Shown here in pieces: positions 48,749 to 57,583 of a stretch of 64,000 bases of DNA (the stretch's first letter is position 1; each line of letters starts with the position of its first letter). The DNA lies in the NCBI RefSeq assembly GCF_000526155.1, contig NZ_JAFN01000001.1:748501-812500 (forward strand). The letters run 5' to 3'. Origin of the DNA: Deferrisoma camini S3R1 (GTDB lineage: Bacteria > Desulfobacterota > Deferrisomatia > Deferrisomatales > Deferrisomataceae). The notes under the pieces are model-generated. The model had not been told where the DNA came from. It did no database searches and saw only the letters and a list, made by a program, of their open reading frames with translations. Made by a program: the position numbers and the translations under genes.

Positions 48749-49196
48749 GCGGTGACGTGTGACCGGGGCAGCGCGGTTGACGCCGTTCCTGCCGAGTACC
48801 AGAATGGATCGATCGCGAGCCCGTGATGTCGGGGGTGGGCAACGCCGGAGGATGTCGATGCCCCGGTCCGGACGAGAGGGAGAAGGCTCTTCGGTGCCCC
48901 GAGAGGATCCCCCGGGAACCCAAACCGCTTTTCGGGATTTCCTGTCTCCTGTCCGCTGAATTCCGGTTCCTGAAACCCATGCCCCGCCGCCGGCACCGGC
49001 CCCGGACCAACGCACGTTACCCCTCCCCGGCGCCCGGCCCCGCAAGGGGCCTGACGCTGCTTCCAAGTGACGTAAAGCCCCGCGTTTCCCGTGCCGATAG
49101 GTAGCCCCGTGCGGAGGGAGAGGGTAGACTTTTCCGCCTTTGGGATCTCAACCGCGGATTCGTCCCAGGGGCGGTCCCGCTGACATCGGAGAACCC
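48749..49196. other. 448-bp gap before the histidine kinase, with a motif shared with 640-725
   Basis: No gene seen. The stretch GCCCCGGACCAACGCA at 48990-49015, and the C-rich bases after it, recur on the complement at about 690-725, upstream of bioB. A weak resemblance to the 3' half of a c-di-GMP-I riboswitch (GACGTAAAGCC and GATAGGTAGC at 49066-49110) is present, but the 5' half is not found. Confidence 0.35.
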
Positions 49197-50750
49197 ATGG
49201 CCACCACGGAGGATCGAGCCACCTTTTCGCGGCTGGCGCTGCGGTTGGCCGAGGCCTCGACCCTGGAGGAGGGGGCCGAGGTTTTGGCCTGGGCCTGCGC
49301 CGAGCGGATCGAGTTCTACCGGCTGTCGATCGTGCTTCCCCTGACCGAGCCCGGAGAGTACTGGGTGGGCGCGTCCTGGGCCGAGCGGCCCGAGGAGGAG
49401 ATGGCCGGGTACACCTTCCGCCTGAGCGGCCACCCCCTGGCTCCCGTGGTGGAGCAGGGGAGCAGCGTGGTGCGCCACGACCCGGAGAACGATGCCCCCG
49501 AGCTGCCGGTGTCGCGGCTGTTCCGGGGCGAGGGGAAGCGCTGGGAGCTGGCGGTTCCCCTGCACATCGGGGCCCGGCGGGGCATGCTGGTGTTGGCGAG
49601 CCGCGCGCCGTCCGGGCCGGGCCCGGACGCGGTGGCCTGGGCCGAGGAGGTGGCCTTGTGGGCCTCGGTGTGGAGCCGGGCTTGGTGCGGCCCGGACGCG
49701 CCCGAGGTGCTGCGTGAGCTGTACCAGTCGCTCCTGGAGGGGGCTTTGGACGGGATCGCCCTGCTGCGGGACGGGGAGGTGGTGTTCGCGAACCCCTCGT
49801 TCCGGGAGCTGTTCGGCCTCTCCGCGGCGGAGACGGCGGGGCTGGGGTTCGAGACCCTACTGATGCCCCGGTCCCGGGAGCGGTTCCGGGAGGCCCTGGC
49901 CTCCCTGGCCGAGCGGCCCCGGGTGCTGCCCCGGGTCGAGGTCGAGGGTCGGGGCCGGGGGGGACGGACCCTGGTGCTGGATCTGGGGATGCAGATGATC
50001 CTTCACCGGGGCGGCCCGGCCGTGCTGGTCCAGGTTCACAACGCCACCCCTCGGGCCCGGCGGGAACAGGAGACCCGGGAGCGGGTGGACCAGCTGCTGC
50101 GGGTGCTCGGCCACGACATGCGCACCCCCCTGACGGCGGTTCTCGGGTACGCGCAGCTGGTGTCGGAGCGGCTGGGCAAGGAGGATCCGAAGCGCCTGCG
50201 GGAGATGCTGGCGATCCTGCGGCGCTCGGCCGACGGGCTACGCAACCTGGTGGAGGGCATGCTGGAGTACAGCTCGCTGGGGCGGGAGAGCAGCCCCCTG
50301 GGGCCGGTGGCCCTGGAACCGCTGTTCCGGGCGGTGGAGGCCGAGATGGCGGACCCGATCGAGCGCTCCGGCGCCCGCATCCGGTACCACCAGGTGCCGC
50401 CCCGGGTCTGGGGGCGGCCGGCCGAGGTGAGCCGGGTGTTCCGGAACCTGATCGAGAACGCCATCCGCTACGCCCGGCCCGGCGTGGCCCCGAGGGTGGA
50501 GGTGCGGGGCGAGGGCGAGGAGAACGGGTTCCACGTGCTGTGCGTGGCCGACAACGGCCGCGGCGTGGCCCCGGCGGACCGGGAGCGGGTGTTCGACCTG
50601 TTCGTGAAGGGCCCGGGGGGCGGGTGCGGGGTGGGCCTGGCCGTGGTCCACAGGATCGTGACCGGGTACGGGGGCCGCATCTGGGTGGAGGACGGCCCGG
50701 AGGGGGGCAGCCGGTTCTACGTGACCCTCCCCCGGCTCCCGGAGGAGTAG
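49197..50750 (+). CDS. Sensor histidine kinase with GAF and PAS domains
   Basis: 517 residues, soluble (no membrane segment). A GAF-like domain fills residues about 1-165, a PAS domain about 175-290 (GALDGIALLRDGEVVFANPS), the HisKA helix about 295-365 with the phospho-acceptor H306 in VLGHDMRTPLTAVLGY, and the HATPase about 400-515 (NLIENAIRYARP, DNGRGVAP, GCGVGLAVVHRIV). Start ATG 49197 has CGGAG about 8 bases upstream. No response regulator is adjacent. It converges with the PilZ gene and overlaps it by 34 bases. Confidence 0.92.
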   Translation: MATTEDRATFSRLALRLAEASTLEEGAEVLAWACAERIEFYRLSIVLPLTEPGEYWVGASWAERPEEEMAGYTFRLSGHPLAPVVEQGSSVVRHDPENDAPELPVSRLFRGEGKRWELAVPLHIGARRGMLVLASRAPSGPGPDAVAWAEEVALWASVWSRAWCGPDAPEVLRELYQSLLEGALDGIALLRDGEVVFANPSFRELFGLSAAETAGLGFETLLMPRSRERFREALASLAERPRVLPRVEVEGRGRGGRTLVLDLGMQMILHRGGPAVLVQVHNATPRARREQETRERVDQLLRVLGHDMRTPLTAVLGYAQLVSERLGKEDPKRLREMLAILRRSADGLRNLVEGMLEYSSLGRESSPLGPVALEPLFRAVEAEMADPIERSGARIRYHQVPPRVWGRPAEVSRVFRNLIENAIRYARPGVAPRVEVRGEGEENGFHVLCVADNGRGVAPADRERVFDLFVKGPGGGCGVGLAVVHRIVTGYGGRIWVEDGPEGGSRFYVTLPRLPEE

Positions 50751-51064
50751 CGGCCGCGCAGGAAGGCGGCGTCTCCCTTGGAGAGGGCCTCCCACCGCAC
50801 CCCGATCCGGCCGTCGGGCCGCACGTACACCACCCGGCCCGCCAGCGTGCGCACCCCGCGTTCGAACACCACGGAGAATCGCCAGAGCCGGCCCGGTACC
50901 GGAAACGGGGGGCGTTCGAACCGGATCGCGGCGCCGGCCTCCGACAGATCGAGGGTCTTCCCCAGATTCTCCCCCCCCGGCCCGTGGCCGAGCACGGTCC
51001 GTACCTCCCTCCACCGGGGGGAGAGGCGGGCTTCGTCGATCCATTCGGGCAGGCGAGTCGACAT
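50717..51064 (-). CDS. PilZ-domain protein
   Basis: 115 residues. The c-di-GMP-binding PilZ pattern is partly present: RWREVRTVL-type N-terminus, LGKTLDLSEAGAAIRF (the D/NxSxxG motif), and GRVVYVRPDGRIGVRWEAL at the end. The upstream RxxxR is not clearly kept, so nucleotide binding is uncertain. It starts at 51064 and is divergent from the secreted-protein operon across a 123-bp gap, so it may share a control region with it. Confidence 0.78.
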   Translation of the reverse strand: MSTRLPEWIDEARLSPRWREVRTVLGHGPGGENLGKTLDLSEAGAAIRFERPPFPVPGRLWRFSVVFERGVRTLAGRVVYVRPDGRIGVRWEALSKGDAAFLRGRYSSGSRGRVT

Positions 51065-51187
51065 GGGCACAACCTCCGGGATCGGCCCCGGTGCGTCCGG
51101 CTCGGTTCCACGGGGGGAAAGCCGGTTGTGGTGGCTCGGAGTGGCGGACAAAGGCAGGATATACGGTTTCTGCCGAGAGACAAGAGG

Positions 51188-52504
51188 ATGGAGAAGACGT
51201 TTCGAGCCGGAACGACTCCCGTGGCCCCATGCCGCGGCCGCCGGGTGTGGGCGGTCGCGGTGGCGGCGTGGCTCGCATGGACCGCGGGGGCCGGGGCGGA
51301 GCCGTTTCGGGTGGTGGAGCCGCCCCCCCCGACGGCCCGGCCCGTGGCCACGGTCGCGGGGCAGGCCCTGCAGGGGGGTGAGCCGCCGGCCGAGCTCCTG
51401 GAACGGGCCGCTGCGGCGCTGGCCTCGGGTGGGGGGCTGCTGTTCGTGGGCCGAACCGACCCGGTCGGCCCGCGGCCGGTGAACCAGGAGCTCGGCCGGA
51501 TGTGGGCCGAGGCCCTGGCCCTGGGGACGGCCCGGGCGCTGGGGGTCGAGCCGCGCCGCTTCGCGGTGGCGTCGGCAGGGGAGGGGACGGCCTCGGAGGT
51601 GCGGGTGTACCCGTGGAGCCCTCCTGGCGAGGCCCGGGCCCGGCCCGGCCCGGTCACGGTGCTCGAGCCGGGGCCGGGCGTCGCCCCGGCGGGCCGGGTG
51701 TGGGCCCTGGGGCGGCCCGCGGGGGCGGTCTGGGCCGAGGCCGACGGGCAGCTGTGGCGGTACCGGCCGGCCGAGCCCCTATGGACCCTGCCGGTGCCGG
51801 TGGGGGGGGCCGGCCTGGCCGCGGCCGCTGCGGGCGGGGTGTGGACCCGGCGGGTGGGACCGGCCGGACCCCGGTGGGACGCCCTGAGGGCCCGGGTGGA
51901 GGCGCAGGAGGACTGGTGGGCCACGCTTCGGGTCGAGGTGCCCGAGGGGGCCCGCGATCCGGTGGTGTGGGCCGGGGGCATCCCGTACCCGGTGGCCCCG
52001 GGCGCCGGGGACGTGCCGGTGCTGCTGTTCCCCTCCGCCCGGCAGGCTCGGCTGGAGGCCACCGATGCCGAGGGCCGCCGCCGTGGGGGGCCCGGGGTGG
52101 CGCTGCCGGCCGGCCAGGGCGAGCCGCCCCGCTGGGCCCTGGTGCTCTCGTGGGAGGGGGCCTCGGTCGATCTGGACCTGTGGGTGACCGACGGCCGGCG
52201 GCGCACGGGGCCGGCGAGGCCGGACCCCCTGTTCGACCCCGGGGCCGTGGACGGGGTTCGGCTGCTGTTCGACGGGGGGGTGGGGGGCTCGGCCGCCGCG
52301 GTGGCCGGATGGCGGGATCCGTCCGGCCTGCGCGCGTGGGTCACCTGCTTCAGCGACCTGGGTGGCGGGGGCGCCCGGGCGCGGGCGTACCTCGTGGAGA
52401 ACCCGGGGGACCCCCTGGAGGGAACGATCCGGTTCCTGGGCGTGCGCAAGCTCTCGCTCCGGCCGGTGCAGGCGGCCTGGCGGGTGTGGGAGCGTGGCCG
52501 GTAG
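51188..52504 (+). CDS. Secreted protein, first gene of the Agl/Glt-like operon
   Basis: 438 residues with a long N-region and signal peptide (WAVAVAAWLAWTAGAGA, residues about 21-37). Residues about 75-125 (LLFVGRTDPVGPRPVNQELG and following) weakly recall an OmpA-type peptidoglycan-binding domain. The C-terminal third has WALVLSWEGASVDLDLWVTD, like DUF2135/YfaP-type domains. Probably periplasmic or outer-membrane associated. It precedes a small secreted protein and the TPR proteins; the 83-bp gap to the next gene has no terminator. No family assigned with confidence. Confidence 0.6.
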   Translation: MEKTFRAGTTPVAPCRGRRVWAVAVAAWLAWTAGAGAEPFRVVEPPPPTARPVATVAGQALQGGEPPAELLERAAAALASGGGLLFVGRTDPVGPRPVNQELGRMWAEALALGTARALGVEPRRFAVASAGEGTASEVRVYPWSPPGEARARPGPVTVLEPGPGVAPAGRVWALGRPAGAVWAEADGQLWRYRPAEPLWTLPVPVGGAGLAAAAAGGVWTRRVGPAGPRWDALRARVEAQEDWWATLRVEVPEGARDPVVWAGGIPYPVAPGAGDVPVLLFPSARQARLEATDAEGRRRGGPGVALPAGQGEPPRWALVLSWEGASVDLDLWVTDGRRRTGPARPDPLFDPGAVDGVRLLFDGGVGGSAAAVAGWRDPSGLRAWVTCFSDLGGGGARARAYLVENPGDPLEGTIRFLGVRKLSLRPVQAAWRVWERGR

Positions 52505-52587
52505 GCCGCGAGGCGGGCGGTTTCCAGTGGGCAGAGGGCCCCGGACCGACGACCGATGACTGACGACCGAACTGACCGGGAGGCTCC

Positions 52588-53067
52588 GTGAGACGGTTTT
52601 GGGCTGTGGCGGTTGCTGCGGTGCTGCTCCTGGGGGCCGGCGCGGCGCGGGCGGCCGACCCCGTGGACGACTACGACGCCCGGCTGGAGGAGATCGCCCG
52701 GGAGGTGGAGGCGATCCGCAAGGACCTGGAGGCCGTGGCCCGGGAGGTGGTCTGGGCCGGCATGGCCCAGGTGTTCGTGTTCGTGGAGAAGCCGGACCCG
52801 GCGTGGAGGGACCAGCCCGTGGAGGTGCGGGTGGACGGCACCCGGGTGGCGGTGCGACGGCTCCTGCCCGAGGAGTGGGAGCTGCTGGAGAAGGGGCTCG
52901 CGGTCGAGGTGGCCCGGGTGTGGGTGGCCGCCGGGGAGCACGAGGTGTGGATCGGGGCGGCGGGCGGGGAGCCCGGCGATGCGGCCCGCCTGGAGGCGCC
53001 GGCAGCCCGGCCCTCGGCCTGGGTGGCCGCGGCAGGGGAAGGGGAAGTGGAGTGGCGGGTCGAGTGA
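52588..53067 (+). CDS. Small secreted coiled-coil protein
   Basis: 159 residues. Signal peptide RRFWAVAVAAVLLLGAGAARA, then a short coiled coil (ARLEEIAREVEAIRKDLEAV, residues about 28-48) and a beta-rich C-terminal half (VFVFVEKPDPAWRDQPVEVR). GTG 52588 with GGGAGG seven bases upstream. The end overlaps the next gene by 16 bases, so it is in one transcript with the TPR proteins. Not recognised; resembles the small periplasmic proteins of Tol/Glt-like operons. Confidence 0.65.
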   Translation: MRRFWAVAVAAVLLLGAGAARAADPVDDYDARLEEIAREVEAIRKDLEAVAREVVWAGMAQVFVFVEKPDPAWRDQPVEVRVDGTRVAVRRLLPEEWELLEKGLAVEVARVWVAAGEHEVWIGAAGGEPGDAARLEAPAARPSAWVAAAGEGEVEWRVE

Positions 53068-54785
53068 CCCTGGCGGCCGCCGTGCTCCTGGCGTGTGCCG
53101 GGGCCGCGCGGGCCGGGGTGTGGGGGGAGGCCGGCGTGGTCCGGGCCCTGACCGGCGACGGGGCCGAGGCCGTGGACCTGCTGGCACGGTCCCCCCGGCC
53201 GACCCGGGCCGAGCGGTACTTCCGGGCCCTGGCCCTGGACCGGGCCGGGTTCCGGCCCGCCGCGTTCGGGCTGTGGGCCGAGCTGTCCGTGTCGGACGGC
53301 GCGTTCTCCGGCCCGGCCCTGGAGGAGCTGGTGAAGCGGGAGTTCGGCCGGGCCCGGTACGACCGGGTGATCGCAAGCTACGAGGCGGCCCGCCCCGGCC
53401 GCCTCACCGACCCGGCCGGCCTGTGGTACCGGGTGGGCCAGAGCTACCGGATGCTGGGCCGGCAGCAGGAGGCGGCCGAGGCCCTGGCCCGGGTGGACGG
53501 GGGGACGTTCCTCCCCTACGCGCTTCACACCCTGGCCCAGATCCGGTTCGAGCAGGACCGCCACGCCGAGGCGCTCGAGCTGTTGGCCAAGGCCATCGAG
53601 GCGGCCCCCCCACCCCTGGCCGACCGGATCCGGCTGACCCGGGGCCGGGTGCTCTACCAGGTGGCCACCGGGCTGTCGGACCTGACCCCCCAGGCCCGCA
53701 GACGGGCCTTGGCCACGGCTCGGGCCCAGTTCGACCGGATCGGCCCCGACAGCCCCTGGTACCCGGAAGCCTTGGAGGGGATGGGGTGGTGCGGCCTGGA
53801 GCTGGGGGCCGCGGCCGAGGCCCTGGCCGCGTTCGGCCTGGCGGCCGAGCGGGATCCCGGGAGGGAGCCGTTGTACCTCTGGGCCGAGGGGCGGGCCTAC
53901 GAGGCGGCGGGGGTGCCGGCCGAGGCGGCCCGGTGGTACGGCAGGGCCAGGGATCGGGCCCGGGCCGCGGCGGCCGCGCTCGAGGCCCGGGCCGACCGGC
54001 CCGAGGTGGCGGCCGTGTGGCGCCGGGAGCTCGACCGGATCCGTCCGGTGGCGAGGCGCCTCGACACCCTCGCCGCACGCCTCGAAGCGGTGTCGGCGGC
54101 CCTGGGGGTGCGAGAGGGGTTCCTGGCCCGGCGGGCCGGCCGGGTGGACCGGGCGGAGGCGGGGCTGGCGGCCCTGGGGGCGGAGCTGGGGCGGATGTCC
54201 GAGGGGGTGGGTGCGTACCTGGACACGGTGCCCCTGGACGTGCTGGTCCCCCGGCAGACCCGGCCCAGGGTGTCGGCCCTGTCGGCCCGGCACCGGGGGC
54301 TCGACCGGGAGGCGGACCGGCTCTACGGCGCGGTCGAGGCCCTGGAGGCCGCCTCGCCTGGGGCGGCCCAGGGCCTGCGGGACCGGCTGCTGGCGGTGCG
54401 GCAGCGCCTGGCGCGGGCCCGGGCCGCGTTCCTGGAGGGGCTTCGCCAGCGGGTGTCGGCCCGGCAGAGGGAGCTGGCGGCCCGGATCGCCCAGGAACGG
54501 GAGGGGCTCGCCACGGTGGCGTCGTCGGTGGAGGGGGTGCGGGAAGCGCTCGACGAGGCCGCGGCCCGGGTGGGCCGGGCCCGGCAGGCCTTGCAGGGGC
54601 TGAGGGAGCGGATCGAGGCGGTCCGGGGGAAGATCGAGGCCCTGCGCGCCGAGGCCGAGGCCCAGGGGCGCAGGGCGACGCGGGAGCGCCTGGTGGCCGA
54701 GGCCTCGCGTTGGCGCAGACGCGCGGACCTCTACGCTCTGGACGAGACCCAGGCCCTACACCTGCTCCGGGAGGGCCGGCCGTGA
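53052..54785 (+). CDS. TPR and coiled-coil envelope protein (possible lipoprotein)
   Basis: 577 residues. The N-terminus (VTLAAAVLLACAGAARAG) is a signal peptide with a possible lipobox LLAC. Residues about 40-310 are TPR-like (WYRVGQSYRMLGRQQEAAEA, ALHTLAQIRFEQDRHAEALE). Residues about 330-560 are long Arg/Glu/Ala-rich coiled coils (ARIAQEREGLATVASSVEGV). Start GTG 53052 within the preceding gene's end, with GGGGAA upstream. This build is like the GltD/AgmU-side proteins of myxobacterial gliding operons, but that is a structural resemblance only. Overlaps the next gene by 4 bases. Confidence 0.68.
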   Translation: MAGRVTLAAAVLLACAGAARAGVWGEAGVVRALTGDGAEAVDLLARSPRPTRAERYFRALALDRAGFRPAAFGLWAELSVSDGAFSGPALEELVKREFGRARYDRVIASYEAARPGRLTDPAGLWYRVGQSYRMLGRQQEAAEALARVDGGTFLPYALHTLAQIRFEQDRHAEALELLAKAIEAAPPPLADRIRLTRGRVLYQVATGLSDLTPQARRRALATARAQFDRIGPDSPWYPEALEGMGWCGLELGAAAEALAAFGLAAERDPGREPLYLWAEGRAYEAAGVPAEAARWYGRARDRARAAAAALEARADRPEVAAVWRRELDRIRPVARRLDTLAARLEAVSAALGVREGFLARRAGRVDRAEAGLAALGAELGRMSEGVGAYLDTVPLDVLVPRQTRPRVSALSARHRGLDREADRLYGAVEALEAASPGAAQGLRDRLLAVRQRLARARAAFLEGLRQRVSARQRELAARIAQEREGLATVASSVEGVREALDEAAARVGRARQALQGLRERIEAVRGKIEALRAEAEAQGRRATRERLVAEASRWRRRADLYALDETQALHLLREGRP

Positions 54786-57583
54786 GGCGGTGGGCGCTCC
54801 TGTGGGGGGCCGCGCTCCTCGTCTCGGGCTGTGCCGGTGCCCCTCCGGCTCCGCGGCAGCGGCCGGCTCCCCCCGGCCGGCAGGAGGCCGCACCCCGTGC
54901 CCGCACCCTGTCGGAGGCCACCCGCCAGGCCCGGGCCCGGCTCGAGGCCCTGCGCAGGGGCGGGGCCGCGCCCCCCGAGCCGGGCGACGACCTGGTCGCC
55001 CGGTACGAGGACCTGCTGCGCCGGCCCGGCACGCCCGAGGACCGCAAGCCGGAGATCCTGCTGCGGCTGGCGGAGCTCGCGTTCGAGCGGGAGACCGAGG
55101 CCCTGCGCCGGGCCTACGAGGGCGAGGCCGACATCCCCCCCCGCGACCGGTACGTGGACACCGTGGGGTACTACGAGCGCCTGGTGCGGAGGTACCCCGA
55201 CAGCCCCCAAGCCCTGACCGCCTTCTACAACCTGGGGTACGTGTACGGCGAACGGGGCGAGGTCCGTCGGGCCGCCGAGGCCTACCGCGAGGTCCTGCGC
55301 CGGGACCCGGACACGCCGTACCGGGACGAGATCCACATGCGGCTGGGCGAGGTGGCCTTCGACGACGGCCGCCTCGAGGAGGCCGCGGCCCACTACCGGG
55401 CCGTGGTCGAGGAGGGCAAGGAGGCCTACCGGGCCGCGGCCCTGTACAAGCTGGGCTGGTGCTTCTTCAACCTGGAGCGGTACCCCGAGGCGGTGGAGGC
55501 GTTCCACCGGGTGCTGGCCGACGCAGATCCCAGCCGGGAGGACCTCAGGCGGGAGACCCTGGAGGTGCTCAGCAAGACCTTGCTCGAGTGGGGGGGGCTT
55601 CCCGCCCTCGAGCGGTACCTGGCCGACCACCCGGAGGTGGCCGACCGGGGCCCGGACCTGTACCGCAAGCTCGGAGACCTGTTCCTGGACGCCAGCCGCT
55701 ACGACGAGGCCGTGGCCACCTACGCGGCCGGGGTGGAGGCGTACCCGACCTCGGCCCTGTGCCTGGAGATGGAGCGGGGCATCCTGGCCGCTTACCGGAT
55801 CCGGCGGGACGTGGAGGCCGCGATGACGCGCCGGGAGAGCTGGGTGCGGCGCTACGGGCCGGGGTCGGCCTGGGACCGGGCCCACGCCGGCACGGACCTG
55901 GCCGCCGAGCGCGACGCCATGGTGGAGGAGGGGCTTCGGCTGGCCGCCCTGTACCGCCACGGCCGGGCCCAGCGGGGGCAGGGCGAGCTGGGCCGGGCCC
56001 TGGCCCTGTACCGGGCGTACCTGGACTGGTTCGGGGACGGCTCCGAGGCCGGCTACGAGATGGCCTACCGGTACGCCGACGCCCTCCGGGAGGCCCAGCG
56101 GTTCCGGGAGGCGGCCGACGCCTACCGGCGGGTGGCGGAGCGGGAGGACCGGCGGAACCGCCGGGAGGACGCGGCCCTGCGGCGGATCGAGGTGCTGGGC
56201 CGGCTGGTCGAGGAGGATCCCTCCGTGCTGGACGAGTGGATCGAGAGCCACGCGGACTTCGTGCGGTGGAACCCGACCTCGCCCCGGGTCCCGGAGGTGC
56301 TCCTGGCCCAGGGGGACCGGCTGCTGGCCGCGGGCCGCCTGGAGGCGGCCGCGGCGGTGTACGAGCGGCTCCGGGCCGGCCACCCCGCCTCCGCCCAGGC
56401 CGCCCGCTCCTGGGGCCGGACCGCCACGTGCCTGTTCCGGCTCGAGCGCTACGCCGAGGCCGAGGCGGCCGCCCGCAAGGCCCTGGAGGCGGCGGCCGAT
56501 CAGGACGAGCGCAGCCGGGCCCGGGAGTTGGTGGTGTTCAGCGTGTTCAAGCAGGGGGAGGCGGCCGAGGCCGCGGGCCGGATCGACGAGGCGAACCGGC
56601 ACTTCCTGCGGCTGGTGGAGGAGTTCCCGGCGGCCCAGGCCTCGCGCATCGCGCTGTACCGGGCCGCCGAGAACCTCCGGAACGCCGGCCGGCAGGGGGA
56701 GGCGGCCGAGCTGTACGAGCGCCTGGCCCGGACCTACCCGGGCTCGGACCACGCCCGCGCCGCCCTGCTGCTGGCCAGCCGCATCCACGAAGGCCAGGGG
56801 GACTGGGTCCGGGTGGCCCAGGACCGCGAGGCCCTGTTCCGGGGCTCGTCGGACCCGGCCGAGGCCGCGGACGCCCTGTTCGGGGCGGCCCGGGCCTGGG
56901 CCAAGGCCGAGAGGTGGGACCGGGCGGCCGACCGGTACGCCGAGTTCGCACGCCGGTTCCCGGATGACCCCCGGGTGGCCGAGGCGTGGGTGGGCCGGGC
57001 CGAGGCCCTGGAGGCCGGCGGCGGCGACCCCGAAGCGGCCTATCGGGCCGCCTGGGCGACCCCGGCCGAGGGCCCCGGCGCCTACCACCGGGCCCGGGCC
57101 GCCCTGGCCCTGGCCCGCCGTCGGCTGGAACGGTTTCGGGCCGTGGAGCTGCGGGGCGATCTGGAGGCCCGGCTGGCCGAGAAGGAGGCCCTGCTGGAGG
57201 AGGCCCTGGCCTGGCTCACCCGGGCGGCAGGGGTGCCGTTCGCCGACGTGGTGACCGAGGCCCTGTACCGGGCCGGGGAGGCGTTCGAGCACATGAAGCA
57301 GGCCTTGCTGGAGTCGGAGCGGCCCGAGGGGCTGAGCCCGGAGGAGCTGGAGGAGTACGACTTCCTCCTGGAGGAGCGGGCGTTTCCCCTGGAGGAGCGC
57401 GCGGTGGGGTTTTACCAGAAGGGCGTGGCCGTCGCCCGACGGGCCGGGACGGTCACGCCGTGGGTGGAGCGGATGTTCACCCGGCTGGAGGCGCTGGTGC
57501 CCTGGGCGTACCGGAGGCCCGAGCAGGCCGTAACCGCGGTGGACCCGCCGGCCCCGCCCCCGGCGCCGGAGGCGGAGCGATGA
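54782..57583 (+). CDS. Large TPR lipoprotein of the Agl/Glt-like operon
   Basis: 933 residues. Lipoprotein signal RRWALLWGAALLVSGCAGAP with the lipidated Cys in VSGC (about residue 17). The rest is more than ten TPR-type repeats (FYNLGYVYGERGEVRRAAEA, ALYKLGWCFFNLERYPEAVE, LYRAAENLRNAGRQGEAAEL and others) covering residues about 120-750, and a C-terminal helical part before a Pro-rich end. Large periplasmic scaffold, probably anchored in the outer membrane. Similar TPR proteins accompany the TolQR-type motor in delta-proteobacterial gliding/Tol-like operons. GTG 54782 overlaps the upstream stop; the end overlaps the next start (ATGA). Confidence 0.82.
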   Translation: MRRWALLWGAALLVSGCAGAPPAPRQRPAPPGRQEAAPRARTLSEATRQARARLEALRRGGAAPPEPGDDLVARYEDLLRRPGTPEDRKPEILLRLAELAFERETEALRRAYEGEADIPPRDRYVDTVGYYERLVRRYPDSPQALTAFYNLGYVYGERGEVRRAAEAYREVLRRDPDTPYRDEIHMRLGEVAFDDGRLEEAAAHYRAVVEEGKEAYRAAALYKLGWCFFNLERYPEAVEAFHRVLADADPSREDLRRETLEVLSKTLLEWGGLPALERYLADHPEVADRGPDLYRKLGDLFLDASRYDEAVATYAAGVEAYPTSALCLEMERGILAAYRIRRDVEAAMTRRESWVRRYGPGSAWDRAHAGTDLAAERDAMVEEGLRLAALYRHGRAQRGQGELGRALALYRAYLDWFGDGSEAGYEMAYRYADALREAQRFREAADAYRRVAEREDRRNRREDAALRRIEVLGRLVEEDPSVLDEWIESHADFVRWNPTSPRVPEVLLAQGDRLLAAGRLEAAAAVYERLRAGHPASAQAARSWGRTATCLFRLERYAEAEAAARKALEAAADQDERSRARELVVFSVFKQGEAAEAAGRIDEANRHFLRLVEEFPAAQASRIALYRAAENLRNAGRQGEAAELYERLARTYPGSDHARAALLLASRIHEGQGDWVRVAQDREALFRGSSDPAEAADALFGAARAWAKAERWDRAADRYAEFARRFPDDPRVAEAWVGRAEALEAGGGDPEAAYRAAWATPAEGPGAYHRARAALALARRRLERFRAVELRGDLEARLAEKEALLEEALAWLTRAAGVPFADVVTEALYRAGEAFEHMKQALLESERPEGLSPEELEEYDFLLEERAFPLEERAVGFYQKGVAVARRAGTVTPWVERMFTRLEALVPWAYRRPEQAVTAVDPPAPPPAPEAER

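Noticed and set aside
49050-49115. Possible c-di-GMP-I (GEMM) riboswitch before the histidine kinase
   Set aside because: GACGTAAAGCC and GATAGGTAGC resemble the 3' half of the motif, but the 5' element (CAAACC-like), the GNRA loop and the closing GGGTTACC-type strand are not found at workable positions. Kept only as a note in the gap description.
48736-53376. Very long minus-strand open frame (over 1500 codons)
   Set aside because: Extremely Pro/Arg/Ser-rich, no recognisable motif, overlaps the kinase and Glt-like genes whose domains are certain. Stop codons are rare on the antisense strand of such GC-rich DNA.
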